The notes under the pieces are model-generated. The model made no database searches. It saw only the letters and a list, made by a program, of their open reading frames with translations, and was not told the DNA's origin. The position numbers and the translations under genes are program-made. Source: Stomoxys calcitrans (taxonomy: Eukaryota > Arthropoda > Insecta > Diptera > Muscidae). From it: a stretch of DNA of 64,000 nucleotides. Below, piece by piece: positions 19,126-30,760 of this stretch. The stretch is taken from contig NC_081555.1 of NCBI RefSeq assembly GCF_963082655.1, positions 183,293,424 to 183,357,423 of the forward strand, given 5' to 3'. Positions within the stretch are counted from its first letter, which is position 1. Every line of letters starts with the position of its first letter.

Positions 19126-20949
19126 GATATAAAAATAAATAACATTCTGCGACTTCAGGCCATTTAACAATGTCCCTTTTTGAAAGATTACAATGTTAAT
19201 TTATGGAAAAAAATGATTTTCTAAGACCTTTTTCACAAAAAACTTCTTTTTGTGAATCTTTTCTTAAAAAATTTCTGAATAGCAACCTTCTTTGCTTCAA
19301 TAATTTGCAGTAGGTAAGCAAACCGTTAATTCAAACATCAATTTGTGTCTACTCTGTGTATATGTGCATATATAAATCATCACATATTTTTAGGAACCAA
19401 ACTTTCTGATTGTTGCAAATGGCATTATTTCATTAATAGATGGCACCAACGATGACTTATTTTGAAGTGGTTGCTAATTAAATATTAGAACGATGTGTTT
19501 TAATCATTTTTACCAATAAATGTACATAGTAAAATATCATTATTTTTTTACCCAACTTGCGGGCTCGCTGCGCTTTGCTACCCCTAAGACATATTTTTGA
19601 AAGTGGTTTTTACTTTAAACATTGTTAAGCTGATAATCAAGACATTGATTTGGGATACAACATTTTCAGATATACTCAGATCCTTTCTCTGTCAATCCAA
19701 ACTCGTGGGCAAAAACCAAAGACCTTCCATTGGTGCCCTATTTTCCGAACGGTCTTAATGTTTTTTTTTTCTATTTTCCCCTTTTTTGAGGATAGGTGTA
19801 CTGAAATTAAAGTTTGGTTTTATTGTCATTGGGGAAAGGGGGTTAGTCCCACCGACATTTGGACCCAAATAATAATACAAATGGTAATGATGAGTACTTT
19901 TTTTGTCGCGATCTACATATCCTGTTGAAGGACTGGGCATGACCCAGACACTTGGATCCTTATAATAATATCAGAATCGTATTCTACTTTCATAGACTAA
20001 TTGTATTGATCAACCTACATGTCCTATTGAGGAGCATGTAGTGGGTGGGGCAGTACCTAATGTCTTTGTTCTTAATATGTATACCAGATTCGTAGTCTTC
20101 TCTCTAAGACATTTTATCGAATACCCATTGTTTTGGTTTGAACGTTTTTGGCAATGGGGAGTCCCCGAATATACCTTGGACCAAATTCTTATATTAGATA
20201 CATATGTACTCTGCTTCTAAATACGTTTCATTTGATACCCATATTGTCCCTATCAGTAAATATGACCGGTTGGGTTTTGCGAAGAAAAATGCACAACAAC
20301 AAAACGAGAAATAGTGACAAAATGCTGAACCTATTCCAAGTACACATTAAGTAGTTTACTTGAACTTTACTTGTAAAATTCCCCCATCAAATTTTCATAA
20401 ATGAGACAATTTTCATTGTATACCTACGTGGACATATTTCAATAGCATACATTTTAGATTTGTGATAAAAATTATTAATATTATAAATAATTTCTTAACA
20501 TGTATGAAACCAAGTTTCATAAATACATGTTTTTCAGGAACGATCATATTCATACATTTTCTTACATTAACAATTTTCTGTGATTTTATTGTTGACCTTT
20601 GAAATTTTATAACTTTGTCTTCTTGGTTTAGCTCGATGTCATCAAACAATTTACAAAAACAGGTGTTGGTGTTTTATTTGTAATTTTTATCAATATTTTG
20701 ACCACCGCCGGTAACAAACAAGTAATTTTACAATAAATTAAAAACATTTATACATTTGAAAATAATTACATTTTGAAACAAAACAATACAGCGCACCAGC
20801 TCGACTAAAGCTCTCTCATTTTTGTCTGTATTTTTTTTTCATAATATCAATGACTTTTTTCATTAATATAATAAAAATTTTTATAATATTTGTGAACAAA
20901 ATGGTATAAAAGCCGATCATTAAATTTGTGAAGGAAAATTCTCTCTGTG
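19126..20949. other. AT-rich stretch, no gene seen
   Basis: Long open frames on either strand (for example 19650-19928, 20413-20649) have no recognisable domain and low-complexity composition. Phrases such as GGACCCAAATAATAATA and CTTGGATCCTTATAATAATA suggest an internally repetitive decayed element around 19840-20110. Confidence 0.35.
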
Positions 20950-21094
20950 TAGTGTGCCGTTGGTACTCGGCTATAAAAGAAGGATACTTACCATTGAGTT
21001 CAAATTTGAATCGGATGGCACTCATTGAAATATAAGATGTTTTCCTCCTGTTACTTAATGGAATGTTCATGTGCAAATTTACAATTTTTGCCAT
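20950..21094 (+). repeat. SINE tail (tRNA-derived family, fragment)
   Basis: TCGGCTATAAAAGAAGGAT, ACCATTGAGTTCAAATTTGA, GCACTCATTGAAATATAAGA and CTTAATGGAATGTTCATG match the distal half of the SINE family found reversed at 56838-57120. The head with the Pol III boxes is missing. Confidence 0.6.
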
Positions 21095-21499
21095 GCGATT
21101 TCCCAATACATAGCTGTCATCTTATAGTACGATCTCCCATTTACCGATCTTCCCATTTAAGGTCTAATGCTAATTAAGTGCGTATATATGACTCGATATG
21201 GACGAAATTCAAACAATGATTTTTTTTACATTCATCCTTGGGAGTGGGCATCCGCCGGCCAAAATCAATGCGTTTTTACCTGTTTATAATAGTTTCCGCC
21301 ACAAAATCGTATTTAGAGCAATTAATATGTTAAAAATTAAAAACCCCGAATACGATTGAATATGTCACCAACTGACAACACTATACGGCTATTAAGAAAA
21401 TCAATGTATTGGTAAAATTGAGTATTAGAAACGAATTTACTTTACTCTTTTTCTAACAAAAAGAACACAAAGAGAAATTAAAATTCTTGGAAGAGATTA

Positions 21500-23511
21500 T
21501 TACGCAAAGAGAGCAAAAACTAATCATAAATGTGTTTAACCAACAAACAAAAACATATCCGCACACACACATTGCCACACACAATGGCGCTGCAGTCAAC
21601 CAGCCAGCCCATATGTTTGGGCTGAGGATACAACAACGGCCAGCTGGTGGCTTTTAACAAATTTACACCACACCATATCAGCCACCGCCAAGACACCGTT
21701 TGCGTATGGCTCTCCTCCTCTCGCACAAGAGGAATTTTCTGGCGATTTGTTTGACTGGGAGAATGAGTGTGGTTGTATGTTTGCGCGAGGCTCTGTATCT
21801 AGAATTGCTCTTTTTTGTGTTCTTCGCTAACTGACTGCATTTTCCCATTTCGATACATTTATTATTTTGTTCTTACAGCACACAATGGCAGTGAGCGAGT
21901 ATGACCAACTCAGAATCAGCGTGTGTGTGTGTGTGGTGTATGTGTGTTTTAAAGTATTTCAGCCGAGTGGCGTTGCTGCCGTTGGTTGGTGGTTACTTTT
22001 TTCAATAATTTTCAGTATTATTTTACGCGTCGAAAGAGCCTAACATCAACAGGTGGTTGATGCCAATATTTCAAAAAAAATCAAAATTCAACGGTACGAA
22101 TTTATATATTCCAACTATCGTTGAAAATAAATCAAAGCAAAACTTCCTCCTCCAGCAACAAAGTGCTTAAACTAAATGTCAAATCATCAAGTGTTTACAA
22201 TAAAACAAAGCTAGCGGAAATATACCCGCAACAACCAGTCAGTCAGTAGGCATTACATCCACACGGCGGCAAATACCAGCTTTGCAGTCAGCTGTTTGAG
22301 ACGGGTCTGACCATAAGCCATTGCACACACACACACACATACGTAACTGCCCACTGAGTTTGATTATTTGTTGGCGTTAATTGTTCTGTGAAAGAATATC
22401 TGAAATACACTAAACTCAATCTGGTATTTGCACATTCTCACTCAATCAATCCGGCAATCTGCCATTCAGTCAACCAGACCGCCATTATTCCCATCAGAAG
22501 TTGTGCTGCTCACTCTCTTTTGTTTACTTTTTGGCCTTATGGTTGGACTTTTTGTGTGTATGCGAGTGTAGTCAAGTCAAAACATCGGAAAGTCTGAACG
22601 CTGCCATCGTATGGATCGCGTTGCATCAGCTGGTTGTTTGCCTGGCTAGGTCTGGCGGTGTCTGCAGTCATGGAATCGTGACCATCGCGCGCACAAGTAG
22701 ATCCCCATACGTCATAACGCACGCTTCGCTCCCAAACGAGTTCTAAAATTCTAAAATCAAAATCAATTGAACAACCAACTAAACAAACGCAAAATAGTGT
22801 AAAAATAAAAAGCAAATAGATACTAGTGTTGTAAAATATGTGCAAAAGAACAGCAGCTGTTGCTACCTGAAGACCGATAACAAGATTTGCGGTCATTGGT
22901 AGTGCCTTCGGTCGGTCTCTAATTAGTCGTTGAAACTCAAGAAACAGATCTCATTTGGACTTACGTGAGTGGCCAAGTAACCCCTGCTTTGGTATAATCC
23001 GAACCATAAAATTTGACTATTATGATTTTGTCAAAGATACGGGATAAGTGAAAACAAAATTTGTGACATCATCAGCAACGATTGCTGTTTGAATTGAAAC
23101 GAATTGTGTAAGAAACATCGTTTGTTCAGGAGTCCCAAGGCCAGCTTTGTTATCGTTACAATCAGCCGCTCAACGGCAACGGAAGTAAAATAGTGACACA
23201 CGCCTCGACACCCGATCACAAAACGTAAAGCCAACAAACAGACCACACGATATATCAATACAAAATCACCACCCCCCACCCAAACCCCAATCGCCCCTAA
23301 AACTAAACGAACAATACAAAACAACAACAAAAATGTGTATACCAAGTGAAATAGTGTGATCGATAGAATAGAAAAGAAAAAACAAAGAACGAAAGTCGTG
23401 GATTTTTACAAAGCAAATCTAATTTGAGTTCAAGTGCGTTCGGTCTTAAATAAACACAACAACACAAATAAGCATACAAACGACGGCAACAACAGCAACA
23501 CACATCACATA
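21500..23511 (+). promoter_or_regulatory. Repeat-poor upstream and 5' leader region of the transporter gene
   Basis: This is the only longer stretch free of recognised repeats and with more balanced base composition. It holds GT and CA microsatellites (about 21922-21937 and 22325-22340) and CA-rich, A-rich text typical of long fly 5' UTRs (AACAACAACAAAAATG-like phrases near 23320 and ACAACAACACAAATAAGC near 23457). CAGTCAGTCAGTAGG near 22239 contains initiator-like TCAGT motifs. The transcription start cannot be placed by eye, and upstream non-coding exons are possible (a GTGAGT donor-like site near 22966). Confidence 0.4.
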
Positions 23512-23595
23512 ATGAAGCCGCAAGCTACAACAAAGAAAGTGGCTCCCGATGGTGGCTGGGGTTGGGTTGCCTGTTTCGGTGTCAGTTTGGTCAAT
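23512..23595 (+). CDS. First coding exon of an SLC16 / monocarboxylate-transporter-like gene
   Basis: Twenty-eight codons beginning at ATG 23512 (A at -3). The open frame extends further upstream only through non-ATG codons. The peptide starts MKPQATTKK, followed by VAPDGGWGWVACFGVSLVN. PDGGWGWVV-like text at the start of the first transmembrane helix is the hallmark of the SLC16 monocarboxylate transporter family, plasma-membrane 12-helix MFS carriers for lactate, pyruvate and related acids. The exon ends in phase 0 at AAT followed by the donor GTAAGT (23596). The remaining exons were not recognised in the window, so the next exon either lies beyond 64000 or is too short or diverged to see. 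Which of the several fly paralogues it is cannot be told from 28 residues, so no symbol is given. The genomic reading past 23595 is intron. Confidence 0.85.
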
Positions 23596-23601
23596 GTAAG
23601 T
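23596..23601 (+). other. Splice donor of the transporter first exon
   Basis: AAT followed by GTAAGT. It matches the consensus donor and falls exactly where the conserved SLC16 reading stops. Confidence 0.8.
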
Positions 23602-25299
23602 AAGCACCCCCTACCTCACATAAAGACTTTCCCCAAAACCAAAACAATGGCGCTTTGTGTTCTTTCTTTGTCGTCTACCGATTCTTCTGCCTTAACGCCT
23701 CCACTCATGTAACGGCATGTGCTTGTTGGCCTGCGCCACATCACCTGTCAATCAAGACGTGGCTGAAACAAAAGGTACCTTACCTTACCATACCTTAACT
23801 ACAAAACACATCAGTTAGTCTGCTCCTCCTCGTCGTCATTACGAGTCAGCAGCAGTAGTAGTTTTTGCCGCAGTAGTGGTCGTAGTCTCGCTGTCATATG
23901 GATTGGGAGTCATGGTGATCACGCTTCTGAAACGTGATTTTTATGTTACTCTCGAAAAAAATTCCATTCTGTGTTTTGCTTTGTTCATTTATCCAATATT
24001 TCTTCTTCGTTCTTCCTCCATGTCTATTATTTTTTATTTTGTTTTGTTTTATTTCTGTGTTGTATCGCACAAGAATGAACAAAATTACTACACACATCTG
24101 AACAGCAGACATATCCGCGTTGATGTGTTTAAGTGTGGTGTTTTGGAATACCGACGAGAGGATTGTGTAACACACTCTCATAACAAGACGAACCCACACA
24201 GAGCCGCACCAAAGGAACATGCAAACTAAAAAATCACCCCGTTCGTTGTTGTTCAGCAAATTATTGTATCTGCACATTTTTTAAGAAAACAAAAGCCAAG
24301 AGAGGAAAAGATGCATTTAAAATATGCCAACGACTGATCAAATGACGAATAACCCAACAAAAACTTAACATCACTTGTGTACAAACTGTCAAGGACTTTT
24401 GATGAAAACATTTCTTCGAATTAGGTGATTGGGTTTTTTTAAGGAATTCCCTCAAGCAATTTAAATTCGTAAGATTTGCTAAATGCAGGTAGTTACCCGC
24501 TGCGATATAACCGGATTTTATAAGACTGTAATCACATATATGCTTAAACGTAAGGTAAAAATAGTACGTATTAAGAATTTGCGTTTGTCATGCACAAAGG
24601 GACTTCCCGCAGATTCATTTGGAATAGGGTGTTTCAGAGCAGGTGGACACACCGCTTTGTTAAATTGTTAGAAAAATTATGCAATATGTATATTGTGTGT
24701 ATGTGTGCATACGCAATCTTTATTTTTGCAATGGAGCAAATTAGGGTTTACAATGCAGGTCACAACAAACCCAAAAAATATAATCCTGAGCACCACTAGA
24801 AAGCTGTAAGAAATGATGGTATCTCATTGATGATAAGGAGAACCTAAGAACCTTATTGAACACCTCTGGGGCATCAAACAAAAGAAAATCTATGATATAT
24901 CCTCTACGGTTTTTATACTTTTTTTATTTTTTATTCACTTTTTTCAGTTTTATGAACCCTGCAATCCATTTTTAGGTGTTAATGCTTCAATTTACGAAAC
25001 GAATATTGCAATAAAGTATGTGAATGTGCAGTAAACTTTTCTTTTTCGCTCTTCTTAGACTATAAGTTAAAAATAGAAGACAATTCATAAGTAACTAAAA
25101 TGTTTTGATAAGTGTCCCTATTATTTTTTCCACGTGAATTTACCGAAAGAATCACCATGAAGACCATTCGTGAATTCACAATTCGAAATTCAACAGGTTT
25201 AAAAATAATCAGGCTCGGCCTTTAGCAGAAGCAGCCATGTTTTCTTGCCCTTTTTGTTCAATATTTTTCTAAGCAACTATTTTCCCTATTATTTTTCCC
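23602..25299 (+). other. Probable 5' part of a large first intron
   Basis: No transporter exon text was found. Open frames at 23876-24229 (+) and 23894-24277 (-) overlap each other and carry no domain. The sequence becomes AT-rich after about 24250. Assignment as intron depends on the next exon lying further downstream. Confidence 0.4.
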
Positions 25300-25571
25300 C
25301 CACTGTATATCCAAATCAGAACCAGTATGGCCCATGTAGTCCCAAAAGATCTGCATAAATAAGAAGTTTCTAAGCTAAATAAGAGTATATCTCTATGCGT
25401 TCCACCGCTACCTGATTTCTACTGACGAACATACGGATGGACATGGGGCTTAGATTGTCAAGACGATCAATGATATATATACTTTATGGGGTTATATATC
25501 AATATTTCGAGTTCTTATAAACGGAATGACTATATGAACAAACATCCATGTTAGTGGTGGATATAAAAAGT
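25300..25571 (+). repeat. Degenerate type A/B repeat tail
   Basis: GGCCCATGTAGTCCC, ACGGATGGACATGGGGCTT, ATATATATACTTTATGGGG and AGTGGTGGATATAAAAAG follow the order of type A/B 3' halves, much decayed. Confidence 0.55.
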
Positions 25572-25639
25572 GCTACTCTATTTAAGTTGACTTCAATAAA
25601 AAAAAAACTGGCATATGACCGTGGAGAAGGATCGAAATT

Positions 25640-25945
25640 CATTGGCCGGACCGAATCTTGGGAACTCACCACCAGTCATTGTTCAAAAAATTTACACAAA
25701 CGAAGTTGGTGAAAAGTCAATCGGGAGATCAGTTTATATAGGAGCTATATCAGCTCATTGACTTATTTGGACCATTTTAATCATGGATGTTAGCATTCAT
25801 AACAGAATTCTATGTGCAAAATTTCAGCCAAATCGGACCATTTCGACTTCCAGTGTCCCAAAATCTCAAATCGGGATATCGGTTGATAAGGGAGCTATAT
25901 CAAGTTATAGACCGATCGTACTTGGCACAGTTATTAAAATAACAT
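25640..25945 (+). repeat. Degenerate type A repeat, 5' part
   Basis: GGCCGGACCGAATCTTGGG and CTCACCACC, followed by units with ATCGGGAGATCAG, AGCTATATCAG and AAAATTTCAGCCAAATCGGA. It is truncated without its microsatellite and tail. Confidence 0.55.
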
Positions 25946-26545
25946 ACATGCAAAAAAATAGAACGACAAAAAATACTTCTATTACGAAGCTTTTCTTTTA
26001 TTGCAACCGTATAACGTTTTGGTTCAACATATCAAACGTTAGCCATAAAGGTAGCGTTATTGAATGTAACTTTGTTTATTACGAACCTTTTAGCAGCTTC
26101 GCCTACGGCAAACAAGCCTTTCTTTTGTTGTAAAACCTTAAACTCTTGAATGGCAAGAGTGTTACGATAGCCTTTCTCTAGATAGAAAGGGTGAATATTT
26201 TGGAGTATAGCTATGAAAATAATCCCAAGCTAGCTCATAGGCTTGCTCATATTTACAATTGTATACTCGTTACTGGTATAGACACATTCTCACACACAAC
26301 ATTTTTTCCTTTTTTTGACTGAGCAAAGAGCAGTTCGGTCGAGTGCGGATGGCAAACTCGGGAAGTGCGATTTTTAAAGTTTCGTCTTGGGTACATAAAT
26401 GCTGCTATGTCCAATGAAAAAAATTTAGAGCAACAGATATATGGCCACCAGGCACAAGAAACAGTTTAATATTGACACGATAAAGAAATATCCATCCATA
26501 AGTGGATATTTAAATATGCGAAAGCAAGAAATCTCTTAAGTATTT
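25946..26545. other. AT-rich stretch, no gene seen
   Basis: Nothing recognisable. The open frame crossing from the repeat to 26133 has no domain. Confidence 0.35.
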
Positions 26546-26715
26546 TCATACCCACCACCATAGGATGAGGGTATACTAGTCTAGTCATTCCGTTTGTTAG
26601 ACCTCGAAATATTGATCTGCGACCCCATAAAGTATATATGTTCTTGAGCGTCTTGACATTCTTAGTTGCTTTAACCATGTCTGTCCGAGTTTGAAGTTCA
26701 CGAAACGAAATTTGA
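26546..26715 (-). repeat. Type A/B repeat end, reverse fragment
   Basis: CATACCCACCACCATAGGAT, GTCATTCCGTTTGT, CCCCATAAAGTATATATG and CATGTCTGTCCG are the reversed 3' end of the family. Confidence 0.6.
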
Positions 26716-28758
26716 TAAAATTTTAACACGTTTTACCAATTAAAACAAACCAAATCAGTGTTCCCATACTAAAAGCTGAGGGTTTTTCAAAATGTTCAGA
26801 CTCCCGGACCGCACCTTCAAATCGAACTGTGAACAATGAGTTAACCACGACCTATTTTTAAATGTCCATTACAAAAGCCTTAAATAATTTTCTTTTAAGT
26901 TACAAAATCTAGTCAACTGATCACACACTTTTATATAGGGTGTTATTTTTGGACGTTTTCAAGAATAAATATAATTTAATGAAAACTACACGTCTAAAAA
27001 TTTAAATCACTGCTAAATTTATTGACATAATTGGTCAGCAGCATGTGTTCGGCATTCCTTTAAAGTCAAGTTCAATAAAGAGGACAATGGGTTTTCATTG
27101 TTGCTGCAAATTTCTTTTTTTTATGCTCTTCGGCATATAGTCGGTTAACGTAGAACCTCCAAAATCCACACCAAATACGGCTTAGATTAACTCATAACAA
27201 GCAATAATATAGCTATTTTTCTTCTTAATTATCGGTGTCTTAAACGAAGGGATTAGCAATTTCCACAATTTTGAGGCATTTTGTGTGTGTGTGTTTTTTA
27301 ACTAAATGACAGAATTGTTCTCTTCTGGTGGATTTTCTTTCATAATGACATTTGCATTGTACAGGAAATGGTGTAGTGATGCTTCATTGTAAGTAGGTCG
27401 TATTCATTCTTTGTTTCATATGCCATGGTTTTATTACTTGTTGCCAATCGTTATTTCCTGCCTGATATGATGGTAGCTATAAAATCGGTACAATGTTTAA
27501 AGCACTCACCGAGCTACCAACAAAATATGGGCCAAAGCATTCTGTTTATTACTCCGCCCGCCCAGTCAATCCTGAGGGCAGGCATATCGAGATTGCCAGA
27601 ACCTCTTCAAAATGCTGTTGATCGATATGTGTTCATTGCCACTGGAGTACCCAACTACTTCTGAAACAAATTTTGATAGCGAGGTGTCCGTCACCTTAAT
27701 AACGGGTATAGATTAACTTGGCTTTTCTTATATCTCTTCACGTTGGCCATTGTGTCAGTGTGAAAATCGGTTAAGTCCAGTTGACAAATTTAAATTTTCG
27801 CTGACGCATTTTTAATTCGTTGAGTTCGAAATTCAAGATAAGTTTTAAACTCATTAAAAACGTTTGCCCGATTTGTTTTCCATAATTGGTGACAAACTAT
27901 CATTAACCGACCTAACACCAAATGCGATACGGGTAATTCGATTATGGCTATCGTATATAATTGTGTGTATATTAGAATGGGTTTGATAAGGAGCCATTAT
28001 ATGTTTTATAGTTTTCACATCATGAGAATATTGGCATAACAATATTAGATGGTTGAAAAGGGATTCTCTGCACGAACAAATCATTTAGCGATTTTATCTT
28101 TGAACTTAAGTGAGATGAGCTTCAAGGAAACTACAGACGAACCTTCCACAATGATTCAAAATAATTAAATTGGAATTTTAACATATTAGTTCTAAACACT
28201 TTTATTCCGTTAAAAGTTAATTGCTCCAACCAATTCCCATGCACTTATTTGATTGACAATTCATTGTATGTAGATAGAGTATCACTGACATTTCGGACAA
28301 AGAATTTGCAAGAGTCAATCTTATCTTTTGTATCTTGTGAAAATATAACATTACCCACTCTGGCATAAAGCGTTCAACACATGGCGACTCGTCTTTCCGT
28401 GGACAATGACGTTATTCGAGCATTTTTTCAATTTTGTCTCTTTGTTAAATTCGTTGCAAACGACAACACAAACGTTGAAGTAAATGCTGACATTGAAATA
28501 ACTGCGACAGAGAAAAGTCTTAATGCATTTTAATTGCGCCGTATATAGTTGACGACAACTCAAAAGCGAATTTGTTCGAACGACCAAAAACAATAAAAAT
28601 CTACAGAATACGAATAGTGGGTGCCCCGGATATTCTGCCAAAAATGTAGTAACACCAAGTGACGAACATGAATGTCAGTCGGCCAGCTAGATAGCTAGAC
28701 CAGACCCATCTAAGTAAACTGAATGTAAGCATGGACATAATAGTAGAGGTATATTTAT
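26716..28758. other. AT-rich stretch, no gene confirmed
   Basis: The plus-strand open frame at 27425-27664 includes a locally GC-richer segment (about 27540-27660) reading PEPLQNAVDRY-like text. I do not recognise it and see no splice context. Minus-strand frames at 27854-28084 and 28351-28641 are likewise unassigned. Confidence 0.3.
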
Positions 28759-30124
28759 AACAAGTAAAAGCGTGCTAAGTTCGGCCGGGCCGAATCTTAT
28801 ATACCCTCCACCATCGATCGCATTTGTCGAGTTCTTTTCCCGGCATCTCTTCTTAGGCAAAAAAGGATATAAGAAAAGAGTTGCTCTGCTATTAAAACGA
28901 TATCAAGATATGGACCGGTTCGGACCACAATTAAATTATAAGTTGGAGACCTGTGTAAAATTTCAGCCAATTCGTATAAGAATTGCGCCCATTGGGGCTC
29001 ACGAAGTAAAATAGAGAGAACGATTTATATGTGATCTGTATCGGGCTATAGACCGATTCAGACCATAATAAACACATTTGTTGATGGTCATGAGAGGATC
29101 CGTCGTACAAAATTTCAGGCATATCGGATAATAATTACGACCTCTAGGGGTCAAGAAGTCAAGATCCCAGATCGGTTTATATGGCAGCTATATCAGGTTA
29201 TGAACCGATTTGAACCTTATTTGACACAGTTGTTAAAAGTAAAAATAAAATACGTCATGCAAAATTTCAGCCAAATCGGATAGGAATTGCGCCCTCTAGA
29301 AGCTCAAGAAGTCAAGACCCAAGATCGGTTTATATGGCAGCTATATCAGGTTATGGGCCGATTTCAACCATACTTGGCACAGTTGTTGGGTATCATAACA
29401 AAACACGTCGTGCGAAATTCCATTCCATTCGGATAAGAATTGCGCCCTCTAGAGGCTCAAGAAGTCAAGACCCAAGATCTGTTTATATGGCAGCTATATC
29501 AGGTTATGAACCGATTTGAACCATACTTCGCACAGTTGTTGGATATAATAACAAAACACGTCGTGCAAAATTTCATTTCAATCGGATAAGAATTGCGCAC
29601 TCTAGAGGCTCAAGAAGTCAAGACCCAAGATCGGTTTATATGGCAGCTATATCAGGTTATGGGCCGATTTGAACCATACTTGGCACAGTTGTTGAATATC
29701 ATAACAAAACACGTCGTGCAAAATTTCATTCTGATCGGATACGAATTGCGCACGCTAGAGGCTCAAGAAGTCAAGACCCAAGATCGGTTTATATGGCAGC
29801 TATATCAAAACATGGACCGATATGGCCCATTTACAATACCAACCGACCTACACTAATAAGAAGTATTTGTGCAAAATTTCAAGCGGCTAGCTTTACTCCT
29901 TCGGAAGTTAGCGTGCTTTCGACAGACAGACGGACGGACGGACGGACGGAGGGACGGACGGACGGACGGACGGACAGACGGACGGACATGGCTAGATCGA
30001 CATAAAATGTCACGACGATCAAGAATATATATACTTTATGGGATCTCAGACGAATATTTCGAGTAGTTACAAACAGAATGACGAAATTAGTATACCCCCC
30101 ATCTTATGGTGGAGGGTATAAAAA
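28759..30124 (+). repeat. Full-length type A repeat with five 153-bp units
   Basis: The best-preserved copy. The head AACAAGTAAAAGCGTGCTAAG is followed by the hairpin TTCGGCCGGGCCGAA (28780-28794) and ATATACCCTCCACCAT. The unit landmark ATCGG (ATCTG in one copy) recurs at 29171, 29324, 29477, 29630 and 29783, exactly 153 bp each time. Next come a GACG/GGAC microsatellite (about 29921-29990) and the end ATCTTATGGTGGAGGGTATA, inverting ACCCTCCACC. Several open frames read across the units in different phases and are not genes. Resemblance to DINE-1/Helentron-type elements is inferred from structure only. Confidence 0.85.
29921..29990 (+). repeat. GACG-type microsatellite
   Basis: Runs of GACG and GGAC inside the full-length type A copy. 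Shorter versions of the same run occur at the equivalent position of every other copy in the window. Confidence 0.85.
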
Positions 30125-30436
30125 TGTATAAATATATACACACTCAGAAGGTATCTGGTAGCTAAATATGTTGAAAACATCTATTGTAAATCCCTGTTAA
30201 AATAAAAACAAAACAAAAAAACATGGGAATTGTTATAGGAAATCTATGTAATCATCTTCCACAGTGGGTGACAGAAGAACAACAAACTAGGCAAACATTT
30301 TTATTACACTCTTCACAGGGTATTTTTTTTTTACTTGATGACAATTTTTGTAACATCTGAAAACAAGAGAGATTGATCCAATGTTTAGAATACCAATTGG
30401 CTGAAAACACATTCAAAGTCGAATCAGCCGTAACAC

Positions 30437-30760
30437 TTTTTATACCCACCGTTACTTGAAAAAGTATATAGATTCTTGATCGTCTTCACATTCCGAATCG
30501 ATCTAACTACGTCTGTCCATCCAGTTCAAATCGTGAAGCTTGAAATTTTGGACAGGTGCTTCATATTGATGTAGGTCGTCAGGGATTTCAAATGCGCCAT
30601 ATCAGTGGATATTTGGATTGGGCTCCCATATAGAGTGGTCCTTCGAATTGGCTTCTTGGGCCCCTGATTTTGAAATTTTGCACATAGTGTACTCTGGCGA
30701 ATTCCAACACTTGTGCAACGTATGGTTCAAATCGGTCGATAATCTGTTTAAACCAATCTT
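30437..30760 (-). repeat. Degenerate type A repeat, reverse
   Basis: Starts TTTTTATACCCACCGTTACT, then GATTCTTGATCGTC, ACGTCTGTCCATCC, TTGAAATTTTGGACAGG and GTATGGTTCAAATCGGT, in the order of reversed type A copies. Confidence 0.6.

Noticed and set aside
23434..23511. Upstream in-frame extension of the transporter exon
   Set aside because: The extension begins at GTG, not ATG, and its asparagine/histidine-rich text is 5' UTR-like.
23596..23712. Continuation of the transporter reading frame past 23595
   Set aside because: A consensus donor GTAAGT follows the conserved text and the downstream reading is not SLC16-like.
29334..30066. Several overlapping short frames with DGRTDGRTDG-type text
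   Set aside because: They arise from the 153-bp units and the GACG microsatellite of the type A repeat.
28759..30124. Regular 153-bp units as a CRISPR array
   Set aside because: The whole unit repeats with no unique spacers, and the sequence is eukaryotic.
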